A DNA stretch of 64,000 bases. It comes from Chitinophaga sp. CF418. Lineage in GTDB: Bacteria > Bacteroidota > Bacteroidia > Chitinophagales > Chitinophagaceae. The position numbers and the translations under genes were made by a program. Shown here piece by piece: positions 52,711 through 61,705 of the stretch (position 1 is its first letter; each line of letters begins with the position of its first letter). The notes beneath the pieces were generated by a model, which saw nothing but the letters and a program-made list of their open reading frames with translations, did not search any database and was not told where the DNA came from. The stretch is from contig NZ_FRCN01000012.1 in assembly GCF_900142925.1 (NCBI RefSeq), positions 124,001 through 188,000 on the forward strand, given 5' to 3'.

Positions 52711-54000
52711 TTATTTACTTTTTTGTTGTTCCTGCCACCCTGCATATCTTTCTGCCAGGTGTTTGTAGGCGTTCTCACTCATAATGATCCCATTGTCGAC
52801 TATCACACCGATGGCCAGGGCAATGCCTGTCAGGGACATGATATTAGAGGATATACCGAAAGCATTCAGCAGGATGAAACTGGCAGCCAGTGTGATGGGT
52901 ATCTGTATGATAATGCTTAGTGCGCTACGCCAGTGGAAAAGGAAGATGATCACCACCACCGATACGACGATCATCTCTTCGATCAATGTGTGTTTGATAG
53001 AGTCTACTGATTCTTTGATCAGCGCGCCCCTGTCATATACGATATCGAACTTTACGCCCTGGGGAAAGCCCTTGGCTACTTCTTTCATCTTCTCTTTGAC
53101 CTTGTCAATAACGGCGTCTGCATTCTCACCATAGCGCATCACGACAATGCCCCCGACACGTTCTCCCTGACCATTCTGATCGAATATGCCCAGGCGTGTT
53201 TCGCCCGTCATTTGTACAGTGGCCACATCTGCTATTCTGATGGGAATGCTGTTCTGGGTTTTGACAGGAATATTCTCTATTTCAGCTACAGACTTTAAGT
53301 AGCCGGATGTTTTAATGATATAACCGATATCGCTTAGCTCAAACTTACGGCCACCGGATTCATTGTTATTTGTGCGCACAGCGTTGATCACCTCCGCTAC
53401 CGACAAGCGGTAGTAAAGCAGTTTATTAGGATCTACCGTGATCTGGTACTGTTTCTGAAAGCCACCGAAGGAGGCTATTTCACTGACGCCTTCCACATTC
53501 TGCAAGGCAAATTTCACATACCAGTCCTGTAATGCGCGTTGTTCTCCCAGGTCCATATCAGGGGCATCGAGCGTATACCAGAGTATATGTCCTACACCGG
53601 TGCCATCAGGCCCCAGCTGGGGTGTTACACCTGCGGGTAAAGTGCGGGTAACGGTGCTTAATCTTTCCAGCACCCTTTCCCTTGCCCAGTAGATATCGAC
53701 GTCGTCATTGAATATCACGTAGATGAAACTCATGCCGAACATGGAAGTACCGCGGACGTATTTGATACGCGGCAATCCCTGCAGATTTGTTACAAGCGGA
53801 TAAGTAACCTGGTCTTCTATGAGCTGCGGACCGCGGCCCATCCATTCAGTAAATACAATCACCTGGTTTTCTGAGAGATCGGGAATGGCATCTATCGGGT
53901 TCTTCTTTACAGCGAAGATCCCCCAGGCAAATATGCCTGCTGCCATCAGCAACACGATGAACCGGTTGCGTAAAGACCATTCTATTATTCTATGTACCAT
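52711..54000 (-). CDS. cusA: CusA/CzcA-type RND pump, N-terminal half
   Basis: 429 residues from ATG 54000 (MVHRIIEWSLRNRFIVLLMA); the open frame extends five codons upstream to a TTG. It holds helices 1-4 and the first periplasmic half: NPIDAIPDLSENQVIVFTEW, YTLDAPDMDLGEQRALQDWY and GIALAIGVIVDNGIIMSENA. It ends with EQQKSK and TAA just where an intact CusA would run on into the segment before helix 5. Six A residues near its end (52719-52724 as T on the plus strand) are the likely site of a frameshift. Read as two proteins, the halves could assemble; read as one, this is a broken or slippage-dependent gene. Confidence 0.93.
   Translation of the reverse strand: MVHRIIEWSLRNRFIVLLMAAGIFAWGIFAVKKNPIDAIPDLSENQVIVFTEWMGRGPQLIEDQVTYPLVTNLQGLPRIKYVRGTSMFGMSFIYVIFNDDVDIYWARERVLERLSTVTRTLPAGVTPQLGPDGTGVGHILWYTLDAPDMDLGEQRALQDWYVKFALQNVEGVSEIASFGGFQKQYQITVDPNKLLYYRLSVAEVINAVRTNNNESGGRKFELSDIGYIIKTSGYLKSVAEIENIPVKTQNSIPIRIADVATVQMTGETRLGIFDQNGQGERVGGIVVMRYGENADAVIDKVKEKMKEVAKGFPQGVKFDIVYDRGALIKESVDSIKHTLIEEMIVVSVVVIIFLFHWRSALSIIIQIPITLAASFILLNAFGISSNIMSLTGIALAIGVIVDNGIIMSENAYKHLAERYAGWQEQQKSK
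52719..52724 (-). other. A6 run at the junction of the two cusA halves
   Basis: The minus strand reads CAACAAAAAAGTAAATAACATG. With five instead of six A the N-terminal frame would run straight into the C-terminal frame as ...QEQQKVNNMNWLK..., giving one uninterrupted CusA. Confidence 0.85.
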
Positions 54001-54186
54001 ACAGGTGTTTTTCAAGCATATGACATAGGATGCCTGTATATGCAGCGTGTAATAAGGATGTTTATCCGGCAGGCCTTAATGCAAGGCGTTATAATCACAT
54101 AGCATTAGCCTGATATCAGATAATTATATAGTGGAGATGATGGCGTAACAATAGTGAGAAGTAATAGATGTACGCCTGATGGGTTA

Positions 54187-54585
54187 TCAGATACGGAATG
54201 TGCAGTTCAATATATGTGTATGTACTTTGCTGCTTCGAGGCGGAGCGTTGCTGACCGGGAATTCTTCCAGCAGGGAAACGACATGTATTTCCGGCTGTTC
54301 GGGATAAGTAACAGGGATAGTAATAGCTGGGCCCTGTATAAAAGAGAAGATATTTTCAACAGCCTTCTGGTCTTTCTCCAGCTTTACTGTTTTATGCTCA
54401 TCCTTACAGCATTTCTTAGCGCATGCTGATTTCGGTTCAGCGCCGCATTTACTGCACTTCTGGTCTTCTTTATGCCACAGTTTCACTTCTATCAGCTTTC
54501 CCATGCAGTAATGCATGTGGAAGGTGGCGCCGGTAGAGGACCCCATGTAAAGAATGGCCAGTATGAGTGTAAATAGCTTCTTCAT
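54187..54585 (-). CDS. HYC_CC_PP family small secreted protein
   Basis: A 132-residue protein from ATG 54585 (MKKLFTLILAILYMG), with a signal peptide. The name-giving motifs are visible: HYC in FHMHYCMGK, the CSKCG and CAKKCCKDEHK cysteine pairs, and PEQPE near the C-terminus. The many Cys/His residues suggest metal binding. It is the first gene of the copper pump run and is common beside Cus-type genes in Bacteroidota. Just upstream, the minus strand reads TATTTTTG (54592-54599), a match to the -7 consensus TAnnTTTG, but very close to the ATG and without a visible -33 box. Confidence 0.85.
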   Translation of the reverse strand: MKKLFTLILAILYMGSSTGATFHMHYCMGKLIEVKLWHKEDQKCSKCGAEPKSACAKKCCKDEHKTVKLEKDQKAVENIFSFIQGPAITIPVTYPEQPEIHVVSLLEEFPVSNAPPRSSKVHTHILNCTFRI

Positions 54586-54716
54586 CCGGGACAAAAATAG
54601 CCGTAATCCCGGACAATCTGTTATATAATTTTGGGAAGGGTTTATATTATTATTAAAAAACGAGATATTACTATTTATACACCCTGCCCGTTATTGGTCG
54701 GGGCCATCCCTTACTT

Positions 54717-55271
54717 TTAAATCCTTTCATACCGCAGTGCCACGCACCCGCTACTGAGCGTTTTCGACGCCGCAAGTTTTAAACCCAGATTTTCCTGTAA
54801 GGACATTTCGGTAAACAAGCGCCGTCCCTGGCCGACGATCACCGGGTGAACGACCATATGGAACTCATCTATCAAACCCCATTCGATTAATCGGGCTGGT
54901 AACTCCACGCCACCAGTGGATATTGCGTTACCGGGTTGCTGTTTTAGCTTGAGGACCTCTTCCTTTAAGTTATCGCGGATTATCATTGTTTGTTCGTCAT
55001 CTACACTGTCTATGGATTGCGAAACGACGACACGCTTAAGATTAGCAAATACCCTGGCAAATGCATTGGCAGCCTTATTCATTGATTGCGTTTGAGCAAC
55101 CTCCGGCCAGAAGGGGACCATCAGTTCATAAGTTTTCCGACCGTAAATGATCAGATCGACGTCTTCCAGCAGTTCCCTGAAATAATCGAGAATATCATCT
55201 CCACCACTGAATTTGGTATGATCGCAGCAACCATCCAAACTAATGTTAATGCCATAAATAAGCTTCCGCAT
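54717..55271 (-). CDS. RibD C-terminal/dihydrofolate reductase-like protein
   Basis: A 184-residue protein of the RibD_C group, as in the YyaP/YwjB-type proteins of many bacteria. It shows MRKLIYGINISLDGCCDHTK, DLIIYGRKTYELMVPFWPEV and GGVELPARLIEWGLIDEFHM, typical NADPH-binding reductase signatures. It is a stand-alone enzyme; the substrate is not known for most members. It is on the same strand as the copper genes and the tail-like genes but separated from both, and seems unrelated to either. Confidence 0.9.
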   Translation of the reverse strand: MRKLIYGINISLDGCCDHTKFSGGDDILDYFRELLEDVDLIIYGRKTYELMVPFWPEVAQTQSMNKAANAFARVFANLKRVVVSQSIDSVDDEQTMIIRDNLKEEVLKLKQQPGNAISTGGVELPARLIEWGLIDEFHMVVHPVIVGQGRRLFTEMSLQENLGLKLAASKTLSSGCVALRYERI

Positions 55272-55317
55272 AGAATAAAGTTTATTTTACTCAAATTAGG
55301 AAGAATAAAGTAACAAA

Positions 55318-55947
55318 TTACCTTATTACAGTTTCCCCGAAAGGTGGCGTACAGGCAGTACTCTTGTCTGTACCAATGAAAATATCGCGGTAATCTATCT
55401 TCCCTCCGGCTACAATAACCGGTTCTCTTTCAACATGTAATCTTTTTTTGTTGGGATCCGTGACCGTGAGGTAAAGAGACTGCTTCTGGAATTTTGCTAC
55501 CAGGTCATCTTTTGCTGTGATGATATAGTAGCCTCTTTCATCGGTGCAACTGTAGCCTAATGGTTCCAGTCCATTGCCGCTGGCATCGGAAAGCGATATA
55601 GTCAGTTTGGAAAGCGGTTTGCCCTTGCTGTCGAACACTCTTCCGTTCACTCTCCACCATGTGGATGCGAATTGCTCCGTTTTGTTTTTTGCCCGGCTGA
55701 CTTCCGCCTGCATTCCTTCCGTCATGATCCTGTTGTATGATAACCTGGCTTCCAGTTTCTGTACCCTGGGATGATCCTGTCCATATTTTTTCGCTAAGCG
55801 GTCCCGTTCTTCCGCCAGGATCTGATCATGAGATTCCTGCAGCCCGGCGGCATTATTCAGCTCTTCGGCACGCCTGCGTTCCAATTCATCAAAAGTTTCA
55901 TTGATCTTTTTCAGGTTATCCTGTTCTCTGAGTTTTGTGCTTGTCAT
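55318..55947 (-). CDS. Coiled-coil plus carboxypeptidase-regulatory-like domain protein
   Basis: 209 residues from ATG 55947 (MTSTKLREQDNLKKINETFD); the frame extends three codons to a GTG. Residues ~5-95 are charged and probably a coiled coil. From ~100 onward a beta-sandwich of the carboxypeptidase-regulatory-like type follows (WWRVNGRVFDSKGKPLSKLT, YSCTDERGYYIITAKDD). No signal peptide. It lies 29 bases after the DUF6519/beta-helix gene and may be a last member of the tail-like gene run. I do not recognise a specific function. Confidence 0.65.
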   Translation of the reverse strand: MTSTKLREQDNLKKINETFDELERRRAEELNNAAGLQESHDQILAEERDRLAKKYGQDHPRVQKLEARLSYNRIMTEGMQAEVSRAKNKTEQFASTWWRVNGRVFDSKGKPLSKLTISLSDASGNGLEPLGYSCTDERGYYIITAKDDLVAKFQKQSLYLTVTDPNKKRLHVEREPVIVAGGKIDYRDIFIGTDKSTACTPPFGETVIR

Positions 55948-55976
55948 GTTATTCACGTTTTAATAAATTGGGTTTA

Positions 55977-58900
55977 TCATGCATCATAACTGGTAAGGGG
56001 AACGGCAAGACTGGTTCCTATTGCTTTGGTAGTATCCTGGCAATTGGTGTTCACTAAAATGAGATTGCCCTGAAAGATCCGTTTGTTGCCCAGTACGTGC
56101 AGACAGTGTGTGGCCTGGTTGCCGCTGCAGGTGTTCATATTGCCGTATGATAATAAGGAATATGCCGTCAGCGTAAAGCCATCTGCAAACCTATTATCAT
56201 TGGAACGTATGGTAAACCCGATCAGGAAGGTATTCAGCACTACAATATCAAACGATACCGGTTCTGTCATCAGGAATGCTGCACATTCTGACTGGTTACT
56301 GGTAAAGCCTACATCATCCAGGGAAACGATCATGTTCGCACTGGCCGCCAGTTCATTGGCAGTGCTACGCAGGTCGAGCGTGGTCTCGTTGTCAGAGAAC
56401 ATCACCTTTCCGTTAGGCAGATATTCATAAGCCTTGAGCGCAGCGCGTAATGCGGCATTATTGACATTGCTTTGCCCTGTAGCGGGGTCTATGTTCGCCA
56501 TGTTCTTCAGCGCAGCGCCCAACGCAATTGCCAGCAGATCTTTAGACAGGCCCAGGTTGAAAATGAACACATTACCTGCCAGTAAAGAGTAAATATTTTT
56601 CCGGTCTATTCCTTCAGAAGTAAGCTGATTGCCAGACACCGATACTGGTCCGAAAGCCGTGATAAAAAGTGAATGTCCGAGTGGTTGTGTAACGATGTTC
56701 TCATGTACCCTGATAGCCGGCGTGCTGTCGAAAGAAGGCACCTTTGTTTTTAACATAGCGGTGGAATTCTCCGCTTTAAATGCCATCCTGATCACAATAC
56801 CTCCACGTAGTCCTTTGAGGGCATTGCTGTTATCGTCTTTGGTACGTGGTCCGTTGTTCGTAATCCGGTTTTTGAAGATATCGATCTGTTCCCCGTACAG
56901 TATAAAGATACCACAAATGGGGCGTTCGTGGCTGACACCATTGTCTTCTATGCGGTTCTCCTGGATGATACCCAGTTCGCAATATGCCAGTACAATACCT
57001 CCGAAAGCGATATTATTGGGCGCTTCTTCCGGTGTCTGTAATGCGCAGTAACGGATGCTGTTGCGGCATATCATGATATCTTCCACCCGTACCCGCATCA
57101 GGGCGCCTGCGGCATCAGCGGCGTTGAGTACCCCGATCCCGGAAGCCCCCATTTGGCGGATACGGTTCTCTTCTATCACAATTTCATATAAGGCGCCGGC
57201 TCCCTGCTGTTCATGTCCCAACGTAATACCGTTACCCCGGCCGCCAGTAATCTCGTTCTCCAGTACAAATACCTTCTCGGAGGTACTGCCTATCTGTATA
57301 CCGCCCATTGCCTCGTAGTTCAATAATGACCCTGCAGGCACATAGGCAAATACATACTGGAATATCTTTTTGAGCTGCGCTTTAAAGAACGCATAGTTGT
57401 TGTAGAATTTCGCCAGGTTACGGCATGGATCAAATATGCCACCACCGGGATCTTCCGGCCGCGGATCATTGGGATCGCGATTAGGGGCGGGCACCACTAC
57501 AAGGCGGTTACGTTCTATTAATACTTCATCCGCCAGGGTAAAGATGGCTGCCAGTCCTTTTGCATCATCCAGCATGCCGATGTTGTTATGGCAGATGTGT
57601 ATGCCGTTGTCTCCCTGTTTGCTTTCCGGCAGATGTACCCTGATGGCGTGCACAAGCGCTACTATAGAGTTATGGTTGATAGTGATGCGCCGGGTAAAGT
57701 CGTTCTCCCTGGCGCTATCCTCCACCAATACAGCGATGCCTTCCAGTGCTACCATCGTCAGGTGATCGATCTGTATCCTGTCGGAAGCAGAGATCCTGAA
57801 AATGGGAAATCCGCGGTAATCACTGTTCTGATGCGGGCGTACAATGCTTTGTTCGCCACAGCCACTGATCCTGACCTGGCTACGGCCAATGATCTCAACA
57901 TTGGCATTGTGAATGCCTGGCAATACGCATATCTTTCCACCTGCATCGGGCAGGTTCTGCAGTGCTTCTTCGATAGAGTCAAAATCGCCGTGACTGCGTA
58001 TGCCATCTCCCACCGTAAATGTGCAACAGCATTCCTGGTCGGTGAGCGGGCGGAAAGTTTTACGGCAATCCGTAATGATCTCTCCGTATACCTGCCCGCT
58101 GGTATTTACCCAACGGATCACGCCCAGAGGGGCAAAAAAGCGCCGAAGGCCAAAAGGAGGCATTCCTGCTTTCAATTCCCAGGGAACGATAATTTCGGGC
58201 GTTTCCGGCCTTACAGCAATGACCCAGTAGTCTGTAGCTACACGGTCGGGACCATTAATGATCACTTCCAGCCCGGTCTTCCCCAAAGAAACGGGCATCC
58301 CGGTAGCAAAAGGAATAGCTGCCAGCGAGTCGATATCGGTTCCGCGGTTCCATACCCTCAGGAAGAAATACTGCTCATCTCCGACCAGATCGTCCGCATC
58401 CTCTCTTTCTTTCCAGGCACTGCCAAAATTGGCGGGCAGTACATCTACCAGTGTAAACTCCGCTTCATCCGGATTATAAGAAGCAGCTACTTTGGTAATA
58501 TGCCCTTGCAGCCCGGCCATTTTCTCTCCGTTGGAAAGTACGGCCGACCATGGCAGTATTTCCACCACCTGGCCAGATAATGGCCAGTGGTATTGGTCCT
58601 TGGGAGCTGTCAGCATCTTCACGCGGCCGTTGGCGGCCACAGTCACACGATACAGCGGGGCGGCATTGTCAAATCCCCACGTCAAGTGACCGGCATCTAT
58701 CAATTCCACTCTGATGGCCTGGTTTTCCGCACCCAGATAAGCACCCGCTATAGCAGGCGTACAAAGGTCGTCGGCAGGACCAGTCTCTGTAAAGTCTGCG
58801 GTGAGGGTAACGGCCGGTATACGTTCATACTTAGCATTCACAGTACCCAGATGGTCTGTAGCCCATTTTTCTTTGAGGAGGGTCCAGGCATCAGCACATT

Positions 58901-59432
58901 CGCTGGCGGTAAGATTTTCCTGGATCTGTACGCGACGGGTATTCCTTACCCGGGTAGTGGTATCCGGACCTGCCAGCGCAGCTTCGAACAAGGCATCGTC
59001 TTCCACGGCACTCACGGGTTGCTGCCAGGTCTCCAGGTATATCAGGTCAAAACGTTCCTGTCCTTCAGCTGGCAGTTCTGCCGGCAGGGGCGCAGGATTG
59101 ATATCAGCAGGTTGCTGCAGCCAGTCTTTCTGCAGGCGGTAGGTTTCGGGAGCATCCATTTCCAACCGGAGGCCACCGAGGTGTAAGGTTCCTTCCCTGA
59201 TGTCAAAATCAGTATGTCCGTCGGTAATACGCAGGTTTTCTACCCGGAATCCTTTATCCGGGCTGCCGAAGGGGCCGATAATATCCACACGTGAACGGCG
59301 TTTTTCTTCATTCTCTATACGCTCGTTCTCATTCCAGTCGTCGTCCGTCAGTACGCGTCCCTGTTGCATACGAACGCTGGCGTAATGTTTGCGTGGATCA
59401 AATGCCACCCTGGAGATATCAAATGTAGCCAT
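55977..59432 (-). CDS. DUF6519/right-handed beta-helix protein of a tail-like particle
   Basis: An 1151-residue protein. The N-terminal ~110 residues match DUF6519 (FDISRVAFDPRKHYASVRMQ, GRVLTDDDWNENERIE). A middle part (~110-460) is rich in beta structure. From ~470 onward are repeated NosD-like right-handed parallel beta-helix turns (IRVHLPESKQGDNGIHICHN, NRIRQMGASGIGVLNAADAA, IFKNRITNNG). In gene clusters of this kind such proteins follow baseplate proteins and may form a fibre or spike-like part; the beta-helix could bind a target carbohydrate. It starts 8 bases after the upstream tail protein. No signal peptide, as expected for a particle assembled in the cytoplasm. Function is inferred. 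Confidence 0.82.
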   Translation of the reverse strand: MATFDISRVAFDPRKHYASVRMQQGRVLTDDDWNENERIENEEKRRSRVDIIGPFGSPDKGFRVENLRITDGHTDFDIREGTLHLGGLRLEMDAPETYRLQKDWLQQPADINPAPLPAELPAEGQERFDLIYLETWQQPVSAVEDDALFEAALAGPDTTTRVRNTRRVQIQENLTASECADAWTLLKEKWATDHLGTVNAKYERIPAVTLTADFTETGPADDLCTPAIAGAYLGAENQAIRVELIDAGHLTWGFDNAAPLYRVTVAANGRVKMLTAPKDQYHWPLSGQVVEILPWSAVLSNGEKMAGLQGHITKVAASYNPDEAEFTLVDVLPANFGSAWKEREDADDLVGDEQYFFLRVWNRGTDIDSLAAIPFATGMPVSLGKTGLEVIINGPDRVATDYWVIAVRPETPEIIVPWELKAGMPPFGLRRFFAPLGVIRWVNTSGQVYGEIITDCRKTFRPLTDQECCCTFTVGDGIRSHGDFDSIEEALQNLPDAGGKICVLPGIHNANVEIIGRSQVRISGCGEQSIVRPHQNSDYRGFPIFRISASDRIQIDHLTMVALEGIAVLVEDSARENDFTRRITINHNSIVALVHAIRVHLPESKQGDNGIHICHNNIGMLDDAKGLAAIFTLADEVLIERNRLVVVPAPNRDPNDPRPEDPGGGIFDPCRNLAKFYNNYAFFKAQLKKIFQYVFAYVPAGSLLNYEAMGGIQIGSTSEKVFVLENEITGGRGNGITLGHEQQGAGALYEIVIEENRIRQMGASGIGVLNAADAAGALMRVRVEDIMICRNSIRYCALQTPEEAPNNIAFGGIVLAYCELGIIQENRIEDNGVSHERPICGIFILYGEQIDIFKNRITNNGPRTKDDNSNALKGLRGGIVIRMAFKAENSTAMLKTKVPSFDSTPAIRVHENIVTQPLGHSLFITAFGPVSVSGNQLTSEGIDRKNIYSLLAGNVFIFNLGLSKDLLAIALGAALKNMANIDPATGQSNVNNAALRAALKAYEYLPNGKVMFSDNETTLDLRSTANELAASANMIVSLDDVGFTSNQSECAAFLMTEPVSFDIVVLNTFLIGFTIRSNDNRFADGFTLTAYSLLSYGNMNTCSGNQATHCLHVLGNKRIFQGNLILVNTNCQDTTKAIGTSLAVPLTSYDA

Positions 59433-59440
59433 GGCTTTAG

Positions 59441-61705
59441 TTATGTTTCATGAATAAAAGCTGGAATTAGCCCGAAGGGCATGTATTCGTCTATTTTGGC
59501 CCGTAAGCCGTCCAGCTTTACGGGGTTCAGCAAACTGTTAAAGGCGCCCATTTCGCTGCCATTCTCCGCTCCTGTGCGCAAGGGTTCCGGCGCTGTTTCA
59601 CTCAGCTGGGCATAACTGTAATGCCCGAAACGCCGCGAACTGAACCAGTGATTGGTATCGACGGTAAAAAGAAAAGATTCATAAGGACGTGGCAAGCGGC
59701 TGAAGGCTGGCGCCGCACTAAAGCGGAAACAGCCATTCTGTGTATCCGTTACCGTAGAGGGACCGGTAATGATGGTCTCTGTTGCCTGCAGACGGTGTAC
59801 GTTCACATTTCCAAAGACGGTGGTGCGTTGTAAAATAACCATGCCGGTATTAACAGCAATAGCCGGACTGCCTGCATTCACAGATTGTATAATGGAATCG
59901 CAGATGGTAATGGTTTCCACCGTGCCGTCATTACGGGCAATAACAGGTCCCATGATGCTGTCCTCAATGCATAACTGCTCTACGAATCCTTCGATGACCA
60001 GCGTTACAGGATGCAGTGTTCCTCCCAGAATATTCGTATCTCCTCCGGGGTCAAAAGTGCAGTTTCTGATGTGGACAGTTTCATAATCACCGCGTAGTAT
60101 TACTTCCAGTGTATTGTTCTGGCTGGCCCCTATCCACCAGCCGTCTATCGTGAGTGTAGATTCTTCATTTGTGCCTGTATTCAGTATCCAGTTAGCTTCC
60201 AGTCGCAGGAAAGGTCGTTGGAGGTTGGCAGCACGAAATTCGAGATGCTGTACACTCAGCTTGTCGGATACTGGCCCGTAGGTTTTACTGTCGCTTATCT
60301 GTGTAATACCGTTATTCAGTATATCTGTTGCGGCTAATACACCTCCACCCTGTTTTACCAGGTCCGGGGCCTGCTCTTCCACTGCAGGACGATCATAGGT
60401 GCCTGCACCCAGCGGAGCGGCAAACCCGTAATGATAACTGACTGTCAGTTCATCAGTATCCACTGCGCCATCCAGCCAGAGGAGGCGGCCTCTCTCCGGA
60501 TCAATGGCCAGTCTTTTATTACCTGGTCCGATAGCCCAGTTGCTCAAGTTAGCCGCAGTGATAAATTCTGCAGTGATGATACCTGCGGGTGGTGCACCAA
60601 GTGTAACAGCCAGAGAACCGGTATCCGGCGTGATGCCACCTCCTTCCACAGCCAGCGCATTGGGTAAGAGCGCCTGTTTTCCACAAGCGGCTATAATAGC
60701 ATAACGTAAGAGCGGAACATAAATACCCGGGGCCAGCAAGTCTGCCTGTGTGGGCAAAGTGGCTAGCGTTGCCAGCAAACGGCCTTCTTCCCTGAACTGC
60801 CAGCCCCGCAGACTGCGAAGATCTGCTGCAGCCCCCGGCAGCAGGCCATGATCGTTCACCAGGCGTTGTACCACTGCTTCGCTGATCAGGTATTCGGCAT
60901 GCGCCAGCAAACGGCAACGCATAGGCGCGGGCAGTTCCCATTCCAGCGCGGCATGCCATTCCTCCCAGTCTTCGGGCCTTCTGCGCCTGTTAAACAGCTG
61001 GATATCCCGGCCGGAGGGGTCAAAGCAGAAGCCCATATCATCTCCTAAAGAGAAAGGAGTAACATTGGCGACCTTATAAGCTACCAGCCGGTAAATATGG
61101 AAATTGAGCCTGGGAATACCGTAACGTCCATCTTTACCCTGCTGCCTGCGGAAGTCCGCCGTATGGAAATATTCGTCGAAAGGGCCTCCATTCAGCTCAC
61201 TACCCCGTTGCCGGCGGAGGTCAGCCCAGCCACCCGGGCCTGTACCTGTAAAAGGTCCTAACAGTAATCCAGGAACGGTATCCAGTCCATGCCTTGCTCT
61301 TGCCAGGCGCTGAAAACTTTCCACCAGGCGTCCATCCCAGCCGGTAATATCGCTGATCAATTCTTCCAGTATGCGGGGAGTGCCTTTGCGGCGGCGGTAG
61401 TAGATGGTTTTCGCAACATCTACGCGGCGGCCACGTTTGTTTAATGCGCTGATAAGGCGGGTGCCCAGCAGGTCGGCTATATAGGGCACGGCCCAGTCAC
61501 TGCACCATTCGATGAACTGATCTTCCCATAGGCGGTCTTCGCTGCGTCGCACAATTGCCGCCTGTTCTGCTATTACTTCCACCAGGCCGCGCAATACGCC
61601 GGGACGTTCGGCTATACCGTCTTCATGACGGTAAATGGCCGGGATCATTTCCCAGAGTTTTTCCGCATAATAGCGCTCAAAGCGATCTTCTGCTATTGTT
61701 TTCAT
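59441..61705 (-). CDS. Phage tail (P2 gpI-like) protein with beta-helix C-terminus
   Basis: A 754-residue protein. The N-terminal ~190 residues match the tail protein I/baseplate wedge family found in contractile injection systems (FERYYAEKLWEMIPAIYRHE, QFIEWCSDWAVPYIADLLGT, IYYRRRKGTPRILEELISDI). The C-terminal part (~480-650) is beta-helix-like with repeated short strands (VTLVIEGFVEQLCIEDSIMG, IAVNTGMVILQRTTVFGNVN). Its ATG overlaps the stop of the baseplate gene by 4 bases, indicating stoichiometric expression with it. It probably sits in the baseplate and carries or forms a fibre-like extension. Confidence 0.85.
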   Translation of the reverse strand: MKTIAEDRFERYYAEKLWEMIPAIYRHEDGIAERPGVLRGLVEVIAEQAAIVRRSEDRLWEDQFIEWCSDWAVPYIADLLGTRLISALNKRGRRVDVAKTIYYRRRKGTPRILEELISDITGWDGRLVESFQRLARARHGLDTVPGLLLGPFTGTGPGGWADLRRQRGSELNGGPFDEYFHTADFRRQQGKDGRYGIPRLNFHIYRLVAYKVANVTPFSLGDDMGFCFDPSGRDIQLFNRRRRPEDWEEWHAALEWELPAPMRCRLLAHAEYLISEAVVQRLVNDHGLLPGAAADLRSLRGWQFREEGRLLATLATLPTQADLLAPGIYVPLLRYAIIAACGKQALLPNALAVEGGGITPDTGSLAVTLGAPPAGIITAEFITAANLSNWAIGPGNKRLAIDPERGRLLWLDGAVDTDELTVSYHYGFAAPLGAGTYDRPAVEEQAPDLVKQGGGVLAATDILNNGITQISDSKTYGPVSDKLSVQHLEFRAANLQRPFLRLEANWILNTGTNEESTLTIDGWWIGASQNNTLEVILRGDYETVHIRNCTFDPGGDTNILGGTLHPVTLVIEGFVEQLCIEDSIMGPVIARNDGTVETITICDSIIQSVNAGSPAIAVNTGMVILQRTTVFGNVNVHRLQATETIITGPSTVTDTQNGCFRFSAAPAFSRLPRPYESFLFTVDTNHWFSSRRFGHYSYAQLSETAPEPLRTGAENGSEMGAFNSLLNPVKLDGLRAKIDEYMPFGLIPAFIHET

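Noticed and set aside
51925..52920. 331-codon plus-strand frame opposite cusA
   Set aside because: Antisense to both clear RND pump halves; hydrophobic composition mirrors the membrane helices on the other strand.
54592..54599. TATTTTTG as promoter of the copper operon
   Set aside because: Fits the -7 consensus but is only a few bases from the ATG and has no -33 partner; mentioned in the gene entry but not called as a feature.
54660..54716. Short GC-rich hairpin after the RibD-C-like gene as terminator
   Set aside because: Only 4-5 pairs with a mismatch and no clear T-run.
57588..58580. 330-codon plus-strand frame opposite the DUF6519/beta-helix gene
   Set aside because: It lies wholly inside a well-supported minus-strand gene, has low-complexity mixed composition and no recognisable domain; it is a shadow frame.
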